Below are positions 35,367-44,166 of a stretch of 64,000 nt of DNA, piece by piece (positions within the stretch are counted from its first letter, which is position 1; every line of letters begins with the position of its first letter). Source of the stretch: Protofrankia sp963555925 (lineage in GTDB: Bacteria > Actinomycetota > Actinomycetes > Frankiales > Frankiaceae); assembly GCA_963555925.1 (NCBI GenBank), contig CAUVXJ010000077.1:9692-73691 (forward strand), in the 5' to 3' direction. Below the pieces are notes generated by a model, which worked only from the letters and a program-made list of their open reading frames with translations, was not told the origin of the DNA and searched no databases. Both the position numbers and the translations under genes were made by a program.

Positions 35367-36497
35367 TCAGCGAGCCGCGTGGCGTGCCGGTTGCCGCCTG
35401 CGTGTAGCCGCAGCCTCACGAATCATCGACACGATCGCGTCCACGGCGTCGGGATGCCCGCAGCCGGCGCATGCCGCCGACATCTTCGCCAGCCGTTCCG
35501 ACGAGGTGAGCAAGCCCAACAGCTCCGCACGCACCCATTCGGGGGAGAGCGCGGCATCGTCGATCAGCAGGCCGCCACCTGCCTCCACCGTCGCCAGGGC
35601 GTTGCGCCGCTGCTCACCGTTTCCGTGCGGGAGCGGCACGTAGGCGGCGGGCAGGCCGACCGCAGCCAGCTCCGCGCAGGTCATCGCGCCGGCACGACAC
35701 AGCACCATGTCCGCCGCCGCATACGCGGACGCCATGTGATCGAGATAGGGCCGCACGACATAGGGCACGGGCAGGTCCGGTGGCAGCGCAGCAAGCACCG
35801 TGTCGACGTTCTTGGGCCCGGTCGCGTGCAGGACCTGGACCCCGCTCGCAGTGATCTCCCTGGCCACCGCACTGATCACGTCGTTGATACGCCGGGCTCC
35901 CTGCGAACCACCGAAGACCAGCAACGTCGGATGGCCCGGGTGCAGGCCGTAACTGATCCGAGCCACCCGGGCCGCCGTCGGCGACCGGTCGAGGTTCAGG
36001 ATCTCCGGGCGCAGCGGGATGCCGGTGAGCCGGCCGCCGCGCAACGGAGTGTTCGGGTAGGAGACCGCCACAAACGGCGTGAACCGGGCGCCGATCCGGT
36101 TCGCCACACCTGGCACCGGGTTGGCCTCGTGGACGACGATCGGGATACCCGCCCGGCGCGCGGCCAGGTAGGCCGGGACGGACACGTACCCACCGAAACC
36201 GACGACCACGTCCGCGCGCACCCGCACCAGCGTCGCCGACGCCTGGCTGACGGCCCCGGCGAGCCTGCCGGGCACGGTGAGCAGGGATGGCGTGGGCTTG
36301 CGCGGCAGCGGCACCTTCGGGATCGTCACCAGCTCGTAGCCGCGGGCCGGCACAAGCCTCGCCTCCAGCCCGGACTCCGTCCCCAGGACGGTCAGGCGCA
36401 GCCTGGGGTCGGCGGTCCGCAGGGCGTCGGCGACGGCCAGCGCAGGTTCCACATGGCCCGCCGTGCCACCGCCGGCGAGCACCACACTCCTCAGCAT
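35367..36497 (-). CDS. murG: MurG lipid II synthase
   Basis: Transfers GlcNAc from UDP-GlcNAc to lipid I at the inner face of the membrane; 376 residues. The N-terminal 'VVLAGGGTAGHVEPALAVAD' is the lipid-carrier G-loop. 'VVGFGGYVSVPAYLAA' and 'VVHEANPVPG' are family signatures, and the C-terminal UDP-sugar loop is 'FGGSQGARRIND'. 'CRAGAMTCAELAAVGLPAAYVPLPHGNGEQ' contains the donor-site residues. It starts with ATG without an obvious ribosome site. Confidence 0.95.
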   Translation of the reverse strand: MLRSVVLAGGGTAGHVEPALAVADALRTADPRLRLTVLGTESGLEARLVPARGYELVTIPKVPLPRKPTPSLLTVPGRLAGAVSQASATLVRVRADVVVGFGGYVSVPAYLAARRAGIPIVVHEANPVPGVANRIGARFTPFVAVSYPNTPLRGGRLTGIPLRPEILNLDRSPTAARVARISYGLHPGHPTLLVFGGSQGARRINDVISAVAREITASGVQVLHATGPKNVDTVLAALPPDLPVPYVVRPYLDHMASAYAAADMVLCRAGAMTCAELAAVGLPAAYVPLPHGNGEQRRNALATVEAGGGLLIDDAALSPEWVRAELLGLLTSSERLAKMSAACAGCGHPDAVDAIVSMIREAAATRRRQPARHAAR

Positions 36498-36569
36498 CGT
36501 TCACGACGATGACACACCTCAATAGTGGATCACTCCCCGGGTACCGCCGCCACCCGTGTCAGGTCCTTG

Positions 36570-37805
36570 TCAGGCCCTCGACCCGAGGGCGGTGATCGCG
36601 GCGTCGGCCAGCCGGCGGGCGGCGAGCTCGAGGCGTTCCGGGGAACTGCCCGCAAACGACATCCGCATGGTCGCGGGATCGGGATTATGCACGGCGAACT
36701 GCGGGCCGGACACATATGTCACCCCGCGGCGGACCGCGGCGTCGAGCAGGTCGTCCGCGGACAGGCCCGGCGCGACGACGCGCCCCCAGACGAACAGCCC
36801 GCCGGCCGGGTCGTTGACCTCGACGACCCCCACCAGATGTTCGCTGACGGCGGCACGCAGGGCGTCGCATCGCAGCCCGTAGACGGCCGGCAAGGTCGCC
36901 AGGTGCGCGTCATACCAGCCCGCACGGCCGAGAAGCTCGATCAGGGCGTACTGCATCAGCGTCGAGGTATGCAGGTCAGACCAGCGCTTCGCGCGGCCCA
37001 CCGCGTCGGCGAGCGCGCGCGGCACCACCACCCAACCGGCCCGGAGTCCCGGTCCGAGCGTCTTGGAAAATGACCCGATGGTGACTGTACGATCACTATA
37101 GGCCGCGATCGGCGGCACGGGATTCCCACTGAAGCGCAGTGCCGGGTACGGCTCGTCCTCGGCCACCACGAACCCGTACCGCTCGGCGAGGTCCGCGAGT
37201 TCGCGGCGCCGGACATCGGTGAGCGTAGCCCCGGTCGGATTGTGAAAGGTCGCGACCGTGTAGACGAGTTTGGGACGCTGCCCGCCGGCCAGTCGTTCGG
37301 CGAGCACGCCGACATCCATGCCGTCGTCGTCGACCGGGATCGCCAGGAACTCCGGCTGGTACATCTCCAGGCAGTGCAGCGAACCTGGGAAGACCGGCTC
37401 GTCGATGGCCACAAGATCGCCGGGGTCAAGCAGCGTGCGCGCGATGACGTCCAGGCCCTGCAGCCCACCGGTGGTCACCACGACCTGGCTCGGGTCGACC
37501 GGGCGCCCACGGTCGACCGACGCCCGGTCGGCGATCCAGGCGCGCAGCGCGGGAAGACCTTCGGCCGCCGAGTACTGCAGGGCGGCCGTCGCCAGCTTCG
37601 AGGTCGCCACCTGGCGCACGGCCTCGCCGATCTCTGCGGCGGGCAGTGTCTCCCCGGCCGGCAACCCACCGGCGAGCGAGATGACGTCACCGACCTCACC
37701 GAGTCGCAGTGGGTCACGCATAACCCACGTTCCGACCTCACCCATCCGGCGGGCGAGCGGAACCGGTCCCGGCAGGATCGCCTCAACCGACTCGCTGTCG
37801 CTCAT
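36570..37805 (-). CDS. PLP-dependent aminotransferase class I/II
   Basis: A fold-type I aminotransferase, 411 residues, of the group that includes 2-aminoadipate and aromatic/Val aminotransferases. Visible features are 'VISLAGGLPAGETLP' at the start, 'TTGGLQGLDVIART', 'FHNPTGATLTD', 'VAEDEPYPALRF' with the PLP-ring Asp, and the Schiff-base Lys in 'GSFSKTLGPGLRAGW'. There is no GntR/MocR DNA-binding domain. It lies between ftsW and murG, where no aminotransferase is normally found. Its amino-acid substrate is not deducible. A link to peptidoglycan precursors is suggested by location only. Confidence 0.88.
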   Translation of the reverse strand: MSDSESVEAILPGPVPLARRMGEVGTWVMRDPLRLGEVGDVISLAGGLPAGETLPAAEIGEAVRQVATSKLATAALQYSAAEGLPALRAWIADRASVDRGRPVDPSQVVVTTGGLQGLDVIARTLLDPGDLVAIDEPVFPGSLHCLEMYQPEFLAIPVDDDGMDVGVLAERLAGGQRPKLVYTVATFHNPTGATLTDVRRRELADLAERYGFVVAEDEPYPALRFSGNPVPPIAAYSDRTVTIGSFSKTLGPGLRAGWVVVPRALADAVGRAKRWSDLHTSTLMQYALIELLGRAGWYDAHLATLPAVYGLRCDALRAAVSEHLVGVVEVNDPAGGLFVWGRVVAPGLSADDLLDAAVRRGVTYVSGPQFAVHNPDPATMRMSFAGSSPERLELAARRLADAAITALGSRA

Positions 37806-37848
37806 CGCCGTCCACCACCCCTCTGAACCACTCCACCGTCAGCAACCC

Positions 37849-37897
37849 CGGCCTCCGGGCCTGCGAGAAAAACCATGATCGCACGCCCTTCGGCCCA
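37849..37897. repeat. Dispersed hairpin repeat, copy 3
   Basis: CGGCCTCC, then a hairpin GGGCcTGCGA / TCGCAcGCCC around 12 bases, then TTCGGCCCA. Flanks and loop match the two tandem copies at 44179-44311, while the stem sequence differs. It lies between ftsW and the aminotransferase gene. Confidence 0.65.
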
Positions 37898-37994
37898 CGA
37901 GCCGGGCCTCCGTTCGCGGGAAGATACTCCGGAGAAAGCCGGCCGCGACAACGGCCCGGCCTTCTCCTTGCCTGGACATCGCGTTCGGCGCGGG

Positions 37995-39398
37995 TCAACG
38001 GCGTGCGGCTGCGGACATCCCGTCGGTGATGTCGCCCCCGTCGCCGGGGTCACCACCAGCAGGGCCACCACCACGGCGGTCACCACGACCGCTGTCACCC
38101 GATCCGCCCCTGACAACCCGCGTGCGGGACCAGAACCGGCGCCCGCCACCGGACGTGGCGTCACGTGCCTCCCGAGCCTCGCGTCGGGCCGCAGCCCTGG
38201 CGCTGAGCATCGCCGCCGCCGCCGGTTCGTGCCGGGCGAACGACAACAGCATCCCGACGGTGAGCATCGTGGGAACCAACGCGGAACCCCCGAAGGAGAC
38301 CAGCGGAAGCGGGATGCCGGTGATCGGAAGCAGCCCCACCACGGCACCCATGTTGATCATCGCCTGACCGAGCAACCACCCCGTGGCGGATGCGGCGGCG
38401 AGCTGGATGAACGGGTCTGCCGTGCGATGGGCGACCCGGATACCGGCGAACCCGAGAACGGCGAACAGGATGACGACGACCAGCGTGCCGAGCAGGCCCA
38501 GCTCCTCACCGACGATGGCGAGGATGAAGTCGGTGTGGGCGTTGGGCAACAGCCCCGGCCACTTCTCCCGAGACGCGCCGAGTCCCTCCCCCCACCAGCC
38601 TCCCGAGGCCAGCGCGTACAGGCCCTGGACCGCCTGGAAGCCGGTGTTGTGTGCGTCCGCGAACGGGTCACGGTAGGACAGCAGCCGTTCGAACCGGTAC
38701 GGCTCCCGGACGGCCAGAACGGTGCCGGCCAGCAGAATCACACCGCTGATCGAGGCGAACACCCGCAGCGGGGTGCCGACCACCCACAAGAGGGTGAGCA
38801 GGACCACGAGCACCACGATCGTGGTCCCCATGTCCGGCTCAAGCATGATCAATATGCAGATCAGGAGCGCTCCGGGGACGAGCGGGACCAGCAGGTGCTT
38901 CCAGTTCCCCAGCAGCTTGCGTTTGCGCACCAGCAGATCCGCACCCCAGAGCACGAGGCCGAGCTTGGAGATCTCACTGGGTTGCAGCGTGTACGGTCCC
39001 AACTCGATCCACCGCTGGGCGCCGTTGATCGACTTTCCGAACTGTGGCGTCAGCACAACCACCAGCAGCACCAGCGAGACGATCATGAACGGATACGCCA
39101 GCACCCGGAATACCCGCATGGGCAGCCGGCTGGCCAGCACCAGCAACGGCAGGCCGATGCCGACCCAGGTGGCCTGCCGCGCGAACACCGCGTAGGACGA
39201 ACCCAGCTGGTCGAACGACCGCACGCTGGAGGCCGACAGCACCATGACCAGTCCGAGCAGCAACAGCAGCCCAGCCGAGGAAAGGAGCAGGTAGTAGGAG
39301 GCCAGTGGCCGAGCGAGTACCGGCACCCGGGTGTCGTCGGCCCCGTACACACCCGGCTCGGGCCCGCCGAGCGCGGGCGCCTCCCCCCCGGTCACCAC
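37995..39398 (-). CDS. ftsW: Peptidoglycan glycosyltransferase FtsW (SEDS family)
   Basis: A polytopic SEDS glycosyltransferase that polymerises lipid II at the septum, 467 residues with about ten membrane helices. Signatures are 'GAQRWIELGPYTLQPSEISK', 'LEPDMGTT', 'GLGASREKWPGLLPNAHTDF', 'AIVGEELG' and 'GIPLPLVSFGGSALV'. The catalytic-type Asp lies in the 'EPDMGT' to 'YRDPF' region. The C-terminal ~80 residues are Arg/Gly-rich and cytoplasmic. Two adjacent GTG codons can serve as start; GGGGAG upstream fits the first. In a canonical cluster it sits between murD and murG; an aminotransferase and an FAD oxidase have been added on either side. Confidence 0.93.
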   Translation of the reverse strand: MVTGGEAPALGGPEPGVYGADDTRVPVLARPLASYYLLLSSAGLLLLLGLVMVLSASSVRSFDQLGSSYAVFARQATWVGIGLPLLVLASRLPMRVFRVLAYPFMIVSLVLLVVVLTPQFGKSINGAQRWIELGPYTLQPSEISKLGLVLWGADLLVRKRKLLGNWKHLLVPLVPGALLICILIMLEPDMGTTIVVLVVLLTLLWVVGTPLRVFASISGVILLAGTVLAVREPYRFERLLSYRDPFADAHNTGFQAVQGLYALASGGWWGEGLGASREKWPGLLPNAHTDFILAIVGEELGLLGTLVVVILFAVLGFAGIRVAHRTADPFIQLAAASATGWLLGQAMINMGAVVGLLPITGIPLPLVSFGGSALVPTMLTVGMLLSFARHEPAAAAMLSARAAARREAREARDATSGGGRRFWSRTRVVRGGSGDSGRGDRRGGGPAGGDPGDGGDITDGMSAAARR

Positions 39399-39739
39399 GT
39401 CCCACTCCCCTGCTCGTCATGGAACACTCATGGAACGCGCCCACCGAGGCCACCGTCGTGCTCGCGCGGCTCGCCCGGGGACGCGCCTATCGTCCCCCAC
39501 CGAATAGTCCACGCCGCCAGCCTGTCGGGCGCCGACCATCGCGGGTGTGTCGGGCACGAGCCTGCCCGACTGCGGTCCCCGGCCGGCTAAGTGGTCGGTA
39601 ATACGGAGTGGTCGGTAATACGAAGTGGTCGGTAATACGGAGTGGTCGACAATACGGAGCCGGATGCCAACGTACGGTATCAGATCGGTGATTATCGCCG
39701 CAGCAAGCCCCTGACGAGGTTCTCGGACGAGACTGAACC
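39399..39739. other. Divergent intergenic region ftsW / FAD oxidase
   Basis: About 340 bp. It contains four tandem 17-bp repeats at 39590-39657 and otherwise no gene or clear promoter. Confidence 0.5.
39590..39657. repeat. Four copies of a 17-bp tandem repeat
   Basis: AGTGGTCGGTAATACGG is repeated four times head to tail with one to two changes per copy. It lies about 80 bp upstream of the FAD-oxidase start. GTCGGTAATAC contains no perfect dyad, but regular 17-bp spacing could stack a DNA-binding protein. Confidence 0.9.
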
Positions 39740-41125
39740 ATGTCCCAAAACCAGGTGGTCCAGATGCTGCGAGACGCTGTCGGTGACGCCCGTGTGCTGA
39801 CCGACCCGGAGGTCATGGCCGGCTACGTCCAGGACTGGACCGGACGATTCGTCGGGCGGACGTGTGCTGTCGTGCGTCCGGTGGACACCGCGCAGGTGGC
39901 TGCCATCGTCAAGGCCTGCGCACACCATGAGGTTGCGCTGGTGCCGCAGGGCGGCAATACCGGGCTCGTCGGCGGCGGCGTCCCGACACGTGGGGAGGTC
40001 GTGCTCAGTCTGCGCGGGCTCGGCGAGCCCCTGTGGATCGACGCCGCCGCGGGCCAGGCCACTGTCGGGGCCGGTGTCCCGGTCGGTGTGCTGCGCGCGG
40101 AGGCGTCCGCGGCGGGCCTGGCCTACGGCGTGGACCTTGCCAGCCGTGACTCCGCCACGATCGGCGGCACCGTTGCCACGAACGCCGGTGGCCTGCGGGT
40201 ACTGCGCTACGGGGACACCAGGGCACAGCTGCTCGGAGTGGAAGCGGTGCTCGGCGACGGTAGCGTGGTCTCCCATCTCACCGGCCTGTCCAGGGACAAC
40301 ACCGGCTACCACCTGCCATCGTTGCTCGCCGGCAGCGAAGGTACCCTCGGTGTCGTCACCGCGGTCCGGGTCCGGCTTGTGCCGGCCACCCGGGCACGGG
40401 CGGTGGGTCTGCTGGGGCTCGCATCCGTGCCCGACGCGGTCGCGGTGGCATCCCTGCTGCGCAACAATCTGCCCGGGTTGGCCGCGGCCGAACTCATGCT
40501 GGCCACGGGTCTCGATCTTGTGGCGGAAACATGCAACCTACCCCGACCGCTGCGTGGGACGCATGTGGCCTACCTCCTCGTCGAGGTCGGCGGGGACACC
40601 GCGGACGGGGAGACACCTCTCAACACGTTGGCGGAGGCGGTCGCAGGTCTGGCGGGCGTCAGGGACGCCGCCCTCGCCGGTGACCCACGTGGCTGCCAGG
40701 CACTGTGGTCCTTCCGGGAACGGCATCCCGAGTCGATCAACACCCGTGGAACGCCGGTGAAGATGGACGTCACCCTGCCGCTCGCCGGCCTGCCCACGTT
40801 CGTCGAGGCCGTGCCCGCCACCGTCACGGGCATTGCGCCGCAGGCGAGGACATGGCTGTTCGGGCATGTCGCCGAGGGCAACGTGCATGTCAACGTCACC
40901 GGCGTGGGATCCGCCGGGGAGCGGGTGGAAGACGGCGTGTTCCGGCTCGTCGCCGCCAGCGGTGGCAGCATCAGCACCGAGCACGGGATCGGCACGGCAA
41001 AACGGCGCTGGCTCCCACTCAACCGCTCACCGGTCGAGATCGCCATGTTTCGGCGGATCAAGCAGGCCCTTGACCCGGTGGGCATTCTCAACCCGAATGT
41101 TCTGATTCCTCCGGATCTATCCTGA
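39740..41125 (+). CDS. FAD-binding oxidoreductase (GlcD/D2HGDH-like)
   Basis: A soluble 461-residue flavoenzyme of the VAO/PCMH fold. The FAD-binding domain is evident from 'VVRPVDTAQVAAIVKACAHH', 'VPQGGNTGLVGGGVP' and 'DLASRDSATIGGTVATNAGG'. The C-terminal FAD-oxidase domain has 'GHVAEGNVHVNVT' (metal-binding His pair) and 'STEHGIGTAKRRWL'. It belongs with D-lactate, glycolate and D-2-hydroxyglutarate dehydrogenases, oxidising a D-2-hydroxy acid. It lies on the opposite strand inside the dcw cluster, between ftsW and murD2, preceded by 17-bp tandem repeats. A role in the cell wall is not implied. Confidence 0.88.
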   Translation: MSQNQVVQMLRDAVGDARVLTDPEVMAGYVQDWTGRFVGRTCAVVRPVDTAQVAAIVKACAHHEVALVPQGGNTGLVGGGVPTRGEVVLSLRGLGEPLWIDAAAGQATVGAGVPVGVLRAEASAAGLAYGVDLASRDSATIGGTVATNAGGLRVLRYGDTRAQLLGVEAVLGDGSVVSHLTGLSRDNTGYHLPSLLAGSEGTLGVVTAVRVRLVPATRARAVGLLGLASVPDAVAVASLLRNNLPGLAAAELMLATGLDLVAETCNLPRPLRGTHVAYLLVEVGGDTADGETPLNTLAEAVAGLAGVRDAALAGDPRGCQALWSFRERHPESINTRGTPVKMDVTLPLAGLPTFVEAVPATVTGIAPQARTWLFGHVAEGNVHVNVTGVGSAGERVEDGVFRLVAASGGSISTEHGIGTAKRRWLPLNRSPVEIAMFRRIKQALDPVGILNPNVLIPPDLS

Positions 41126-41160
41126 TCCCTGCTTTCGTCCATTACTACGTAAAGTAGCCG

Positions 41161-42863
41161 TCATACGGTACGGCAGGTGTGCATGGCGAGCGCGAAGGCG
41201 GCGCCACGCTCGCGGTAGTCACGAAAACGTCCGAAGCTCGGCGCCGCGGGCGACAGCAGGACGACGCCGTCGGGTCGTGCCCACCGGAACCCCTCGACCA
41301 CGGCGGCCGCGAGGTCGGGCGTGTCCACTGTCGTGACATGTGGGCCGGCGCCGGCCTCGGTGACCTGACGGCGGATGTCGGGGCCGTTGTCCGGCACGGT
41401 GAGGATGAGCGTGTCCAGCATGCGGGTACGTAGGCCGACAGCCAGCGGCCGGTAGTCGATGCCACGACTCTGACCGCCCACGACCACGGCGATTCTGCGG
41501 TCGCCGAAGGCCTCGACCGCGGCGAGTGTCGGTAGGACGTTGGTGGACAGGCCATCGTCGACGAATGTGACGCCGTCGACTTCGCCGATCACCTGAAGCC
41601 GGCTGTCCAGCCCGGCGAACCCCCCGGCTGCGGTACGCAGCTTGTCGTCGTCGACCGCCTCGGGTACCCCCAGTGCCCGCAGGCAGGCGCCGGCTATCAG
41701 GGCGTTGCGTCGGTTGTGCAGACCCAGCAGGCCCAGTTGGCGGATCCATTCGCCGCCCGCGCCGCCGTCCGCCTCGCCGCCGTCCGCCTCGCCGCCGTCC
41801 GCCTCGCCGTCGGCGCGCACCCNNNNNNNNNNNNNNNNNNNNNNNNNNNNNNNNNNNNNNNNNNNNNNNNNNNNNNNNNNNNNNNNNNNNNNNNNNNNNN
41901 NNNNNNNNNNNNNNNNNNNNNNNNNNNNNNNNNNNNNNNNNNNNNNNNNNNNNNNNNNNNNNNNNNNNNNNNNNNNNNNNNNNNNNNNNNNNNNNNNNNN
42001 NNNNNNNNNNNNNNNNNNNNNNNNNNNNNNNNNNNNNNNNNNNNNNNNNNNNNNNNNNNNNNNNNNNNNNNNNNNNNNNNNNNNNNNNNNNNNNNNNNNN
42101 NNNNNNNNNNNNNNNNNNNNNNNNNNNNNNNNNNNNNNNNNNNNNNNNNNNNNNNNNNNNNNNNNNNNNNNNNNNNNNNNNNNNNNNNNCGGATCAGGTC
42201 GCTGTCGCCGTTGGCGATGGTCAGATCGGCACCGGGTTGGGAGCAGGCGGAGAGCTTGTCCCGAAAGTACGTCTCCTGATCATTATCATGCCATGGCAGG
42301 TGATCGGGATGCAGCGAGGTGACGGCGACCACCGGCGGGGAGCATGCCAGGTCGGTCGCCTGGTAGCTGGACACCTCGATGATCCAGAAGTCGTAGTCGC
42401 CGCCAACCAGCGGATCATATGGCGGAACGCCGATGTTGCCCGCGACCAGGCACCGGTAGCCGAGCCGGGTCAACAGATGCCCGGCAACCGCTGACGTTGT
42501 GCTCTTGCCCTTGGTGCCGGTCACGCAGACCACCTTCGACCGGTCTGCATCGACGAGCCACAGCCCCACCCCGCCGACCACGGGGATACCGAGCCGCTCG
42601 AGGTGCCGCACGGTCTCGCCGTACCGCGAGATTCCAGGCGCCTTGATGACGATGTCACAACGGGTGAGAGCGCCGAGGCCGCCCTCGGCGGTCACCAGCA
42701 GCGGACGGCCCTCGATGTCGGTCCGCGCGCGGGCGTCGTCGACGAGCACCGGCTCGATCCCCCGCGCGAGGCAGGCGCGCAGGTTGGCCTCGCCCTCACG
42801 GCCCAGGCCGTAGAGACCGACCTCACGGCCGCACAGGTCAGACCAGGAGATCGTCGGGCGCAT
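41161..42863 (-). CDS. murD2: MurD2-type Mur ligase: UDP-MurNAc-L-Ala--L-glutamate ligase (interrupted by gap)
   Basis: A Mur ligase broken by the gap at 41823-42189. The N-terminal part has 'GREVGLYGLGREGEANLRA', P-loop 'VTGTKGKSTTSAVAG' and 'WIIEVSSYQATDL'. The C-terminal part has 'GLHNRRNALIA', 'TFVDDGLSTNVLPTLAA' and 'LSPAAPSFGRFRDY'. The GxGREG nucleotide-binding start, and direct overlap (26 bp) with murL upstream, point to MurD2, which adds L-Glu, rather than classical MurD, which adds D-Glu. The gene fills the murD position of the cluster. Frames on the two sides differ only because the gap length is padded. Beside the gap are three 15-bp repeats encoding EADGG. Confidence 0.82.
41761..41805. 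repeat. 15-bp tandem repeat beside the gap in murD2
   Basis: Three perfect copies of GCCGCCGTCCGCCTC, giving EADGG repeats on the minus strand. The array probably continues into the gap and caused it. Confidence 0.85.
41823..42189. other. Assembly gap (N)
   Basis: A run of 367 N inside murD2, flanked on the left by the 15-bp repeat array. Confidence 0.99.
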
Positions 42864-44166
42864 ACCGGTCCGGAACGAAGTGTCGGCCGTGCGGGATGAG
42901 CAGCTCCTCAGGCGTGGGTTCCCCCGGTAGCGGACCGAGCGCGGCCAGTACGGGTGAAGCGCCGCGGTCACGGCGTCCGGTGGCGAGCAGGGTGGCTACC
43001 CGGCACTCGGTGACGTCGCCGACGCATTCCCAGGGCTTGCTGTCCGCGGACAGGCCCAGCAGGGCGCGGAAACGGCCCAGCAGCGCCATGTCAGCCAGTG
43101 GCTCACGTCCGGCGAAAACCCGCCGCAGCGTCGGCTCGTCCATGAACGGGGAAAGAATCAGATCGATGAAACAGCACTTGTCGCACTGCCCGCACCAGTG
43201 GTCCAGCCGCTGTGCGGGGTCGATGTGGAAGGCGCGGTTGCAGCTGCGGAAATGGTCGAAGTACTGCGGCAGCGCGGCGAACCGCCGGGCGATCCACAGT
43301 TCGGTGAACGGGCGCAGCAGGGAGAAGTACTCCGGCCGGCCCCCGAGAGTCTCGGCGAGGACCGACCGCAGGGCGGTCTCGAACGCCTCGCCCTTGGAGT
43401 ACTGGTGATTGATGGAGCGGCCGTCGACCTCGATGGTTCCCACCGACGCCGACCACTCGTTGGACATCACCACCGCATCCCGCCCGTCCAGCGCGGCGGC
43501 CATCACGGCGATCGCCGAGAGAATCCCCGTGACCGGCACATGCCCGTTGAGGAAACCGAGCTCCGCCGAGCGCAGCACCTGGTTGTCGATGAGCCGCTCC
43601 GCCCGGACCACCGGCAGGCCGGTGGCACCAGCGGCCCGTTCAATGGCCTCGAACCGGTCACCGGGCTGGTTGACGACGAACAGGGCCGGGTCCTTGGACC
43701 TGGGCCGCACCAACTCCACGGTGACGATGGAGTCCACGCCACCCCCGAACGGAACCAGTGGCCGACCCTCGTCAGGACTGAACGCGACCGGCGCCTCCCG
43801 TGTCAGCCTCGGGCCGACGATCCGCAGCTCGGAGAGATCAAGATTGTTGCGGTAGGCGAACTCACCCAGGCCGTCGAGATAGAACTCCCGCAGGAAGGCA
43901 CGCTCGACATCCGTGACCGCGGTGTCACCGAGATCGATGAGCGGCGGGGCCGCCGACTTGTAGTACGAAACCGCAGCCACCAGGAACACCAGCCGCGCCG
44001 CGGCGGCAACCGCGGGCTCGCCCCACGCACCACCGCCGGGGAACGTCACCTCTTCGCGGAACTCCCGCCCGTCGAGGCGGTAGCGGCACACGAGCCGGTC
44101 ATGGGCAGGATCCATGTCGTAGCCGACATAACGGAAAACTTCCCCGCGCCGGGGCGACCCGTTCAC
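42838..44166 (-). CDS. murL: MurL: UDP-MurNAc-L-Ala-L-Glu epimerase
   Basis: A 442-residue protein matching MurL, which turns the L-Glu of UDP-MurNAc-L-Ala-L-Glu into D-Glu using ATP and Mg2+. Matching blocks are 'VSYYKSAAPPLIDL', 'YLDGLGEFAYRNNLDL', the P-loop-like 'FGGGVDSIVTVELV', 'NGHVPVTGILSAIAV', 'SNEWSAS', 'INHQYSKGEAFE', 'SLLRPFTELWIARRFA', and the Cys-rich 'HWCGQCDKCCFIDL'. Together with the overlapping MurD2 gene it replaces the murI/murD route. The GTG overlaps the pgeF stop (GTGA). This pairing was described in Xanthomonas and noted in some actinobacteria; the match here is by recall of the family sequence. Confidence 0.88.
   Translation of the reverse strand: MNGSPRRGEVFRYVGYDMDPAHDRLVCRYRLDGREFREEVTFPGGGAWGEPAVAAAARLVFLVAAVSYYKSAAPPLIDLGDTAVTDVERAFLREFYLDGLGEFAYRNNLDLSELRIVGPRLTREAPVAFSPDEGRPLVPFGGGVDSIVTVELVRPRSKDPALFVVNQPGDRFEAIERAAGATGLPVVRAERLIDNQVLRSAELGFLNGHVPVTGILSAIAVMAAALDGRDAVVMSNEWSASVGTIEVDGRSINHQYSKGEAFETALRSVLAETLGGRPEYFSLLRPFTELWIARRFAALPQYFDHFRSCNRAFHIDPAQRLDHWCGQCDKCCFIDLILSPFMDEPTLRRVFAGREPLADMALLGRFRALLGLSADSKPWECVGDVTECRVATLLATGRRDRGASPVLAALGPLPGEPTPEELLIPHGRHFVPDRYAPDDLLV

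Noticed and set aside
37875..39590. A 571-codon plus-strand frame opposite ftsW
   Set aside because: Gln/Arg/His-rich shadow of a membrane-protein gene; no start signal.
41161..42863. A real frameshift in murD2
   Set aside because: The frame change coincides with a run of N whose length is arbitrary; both sides are intact ligase sequence.
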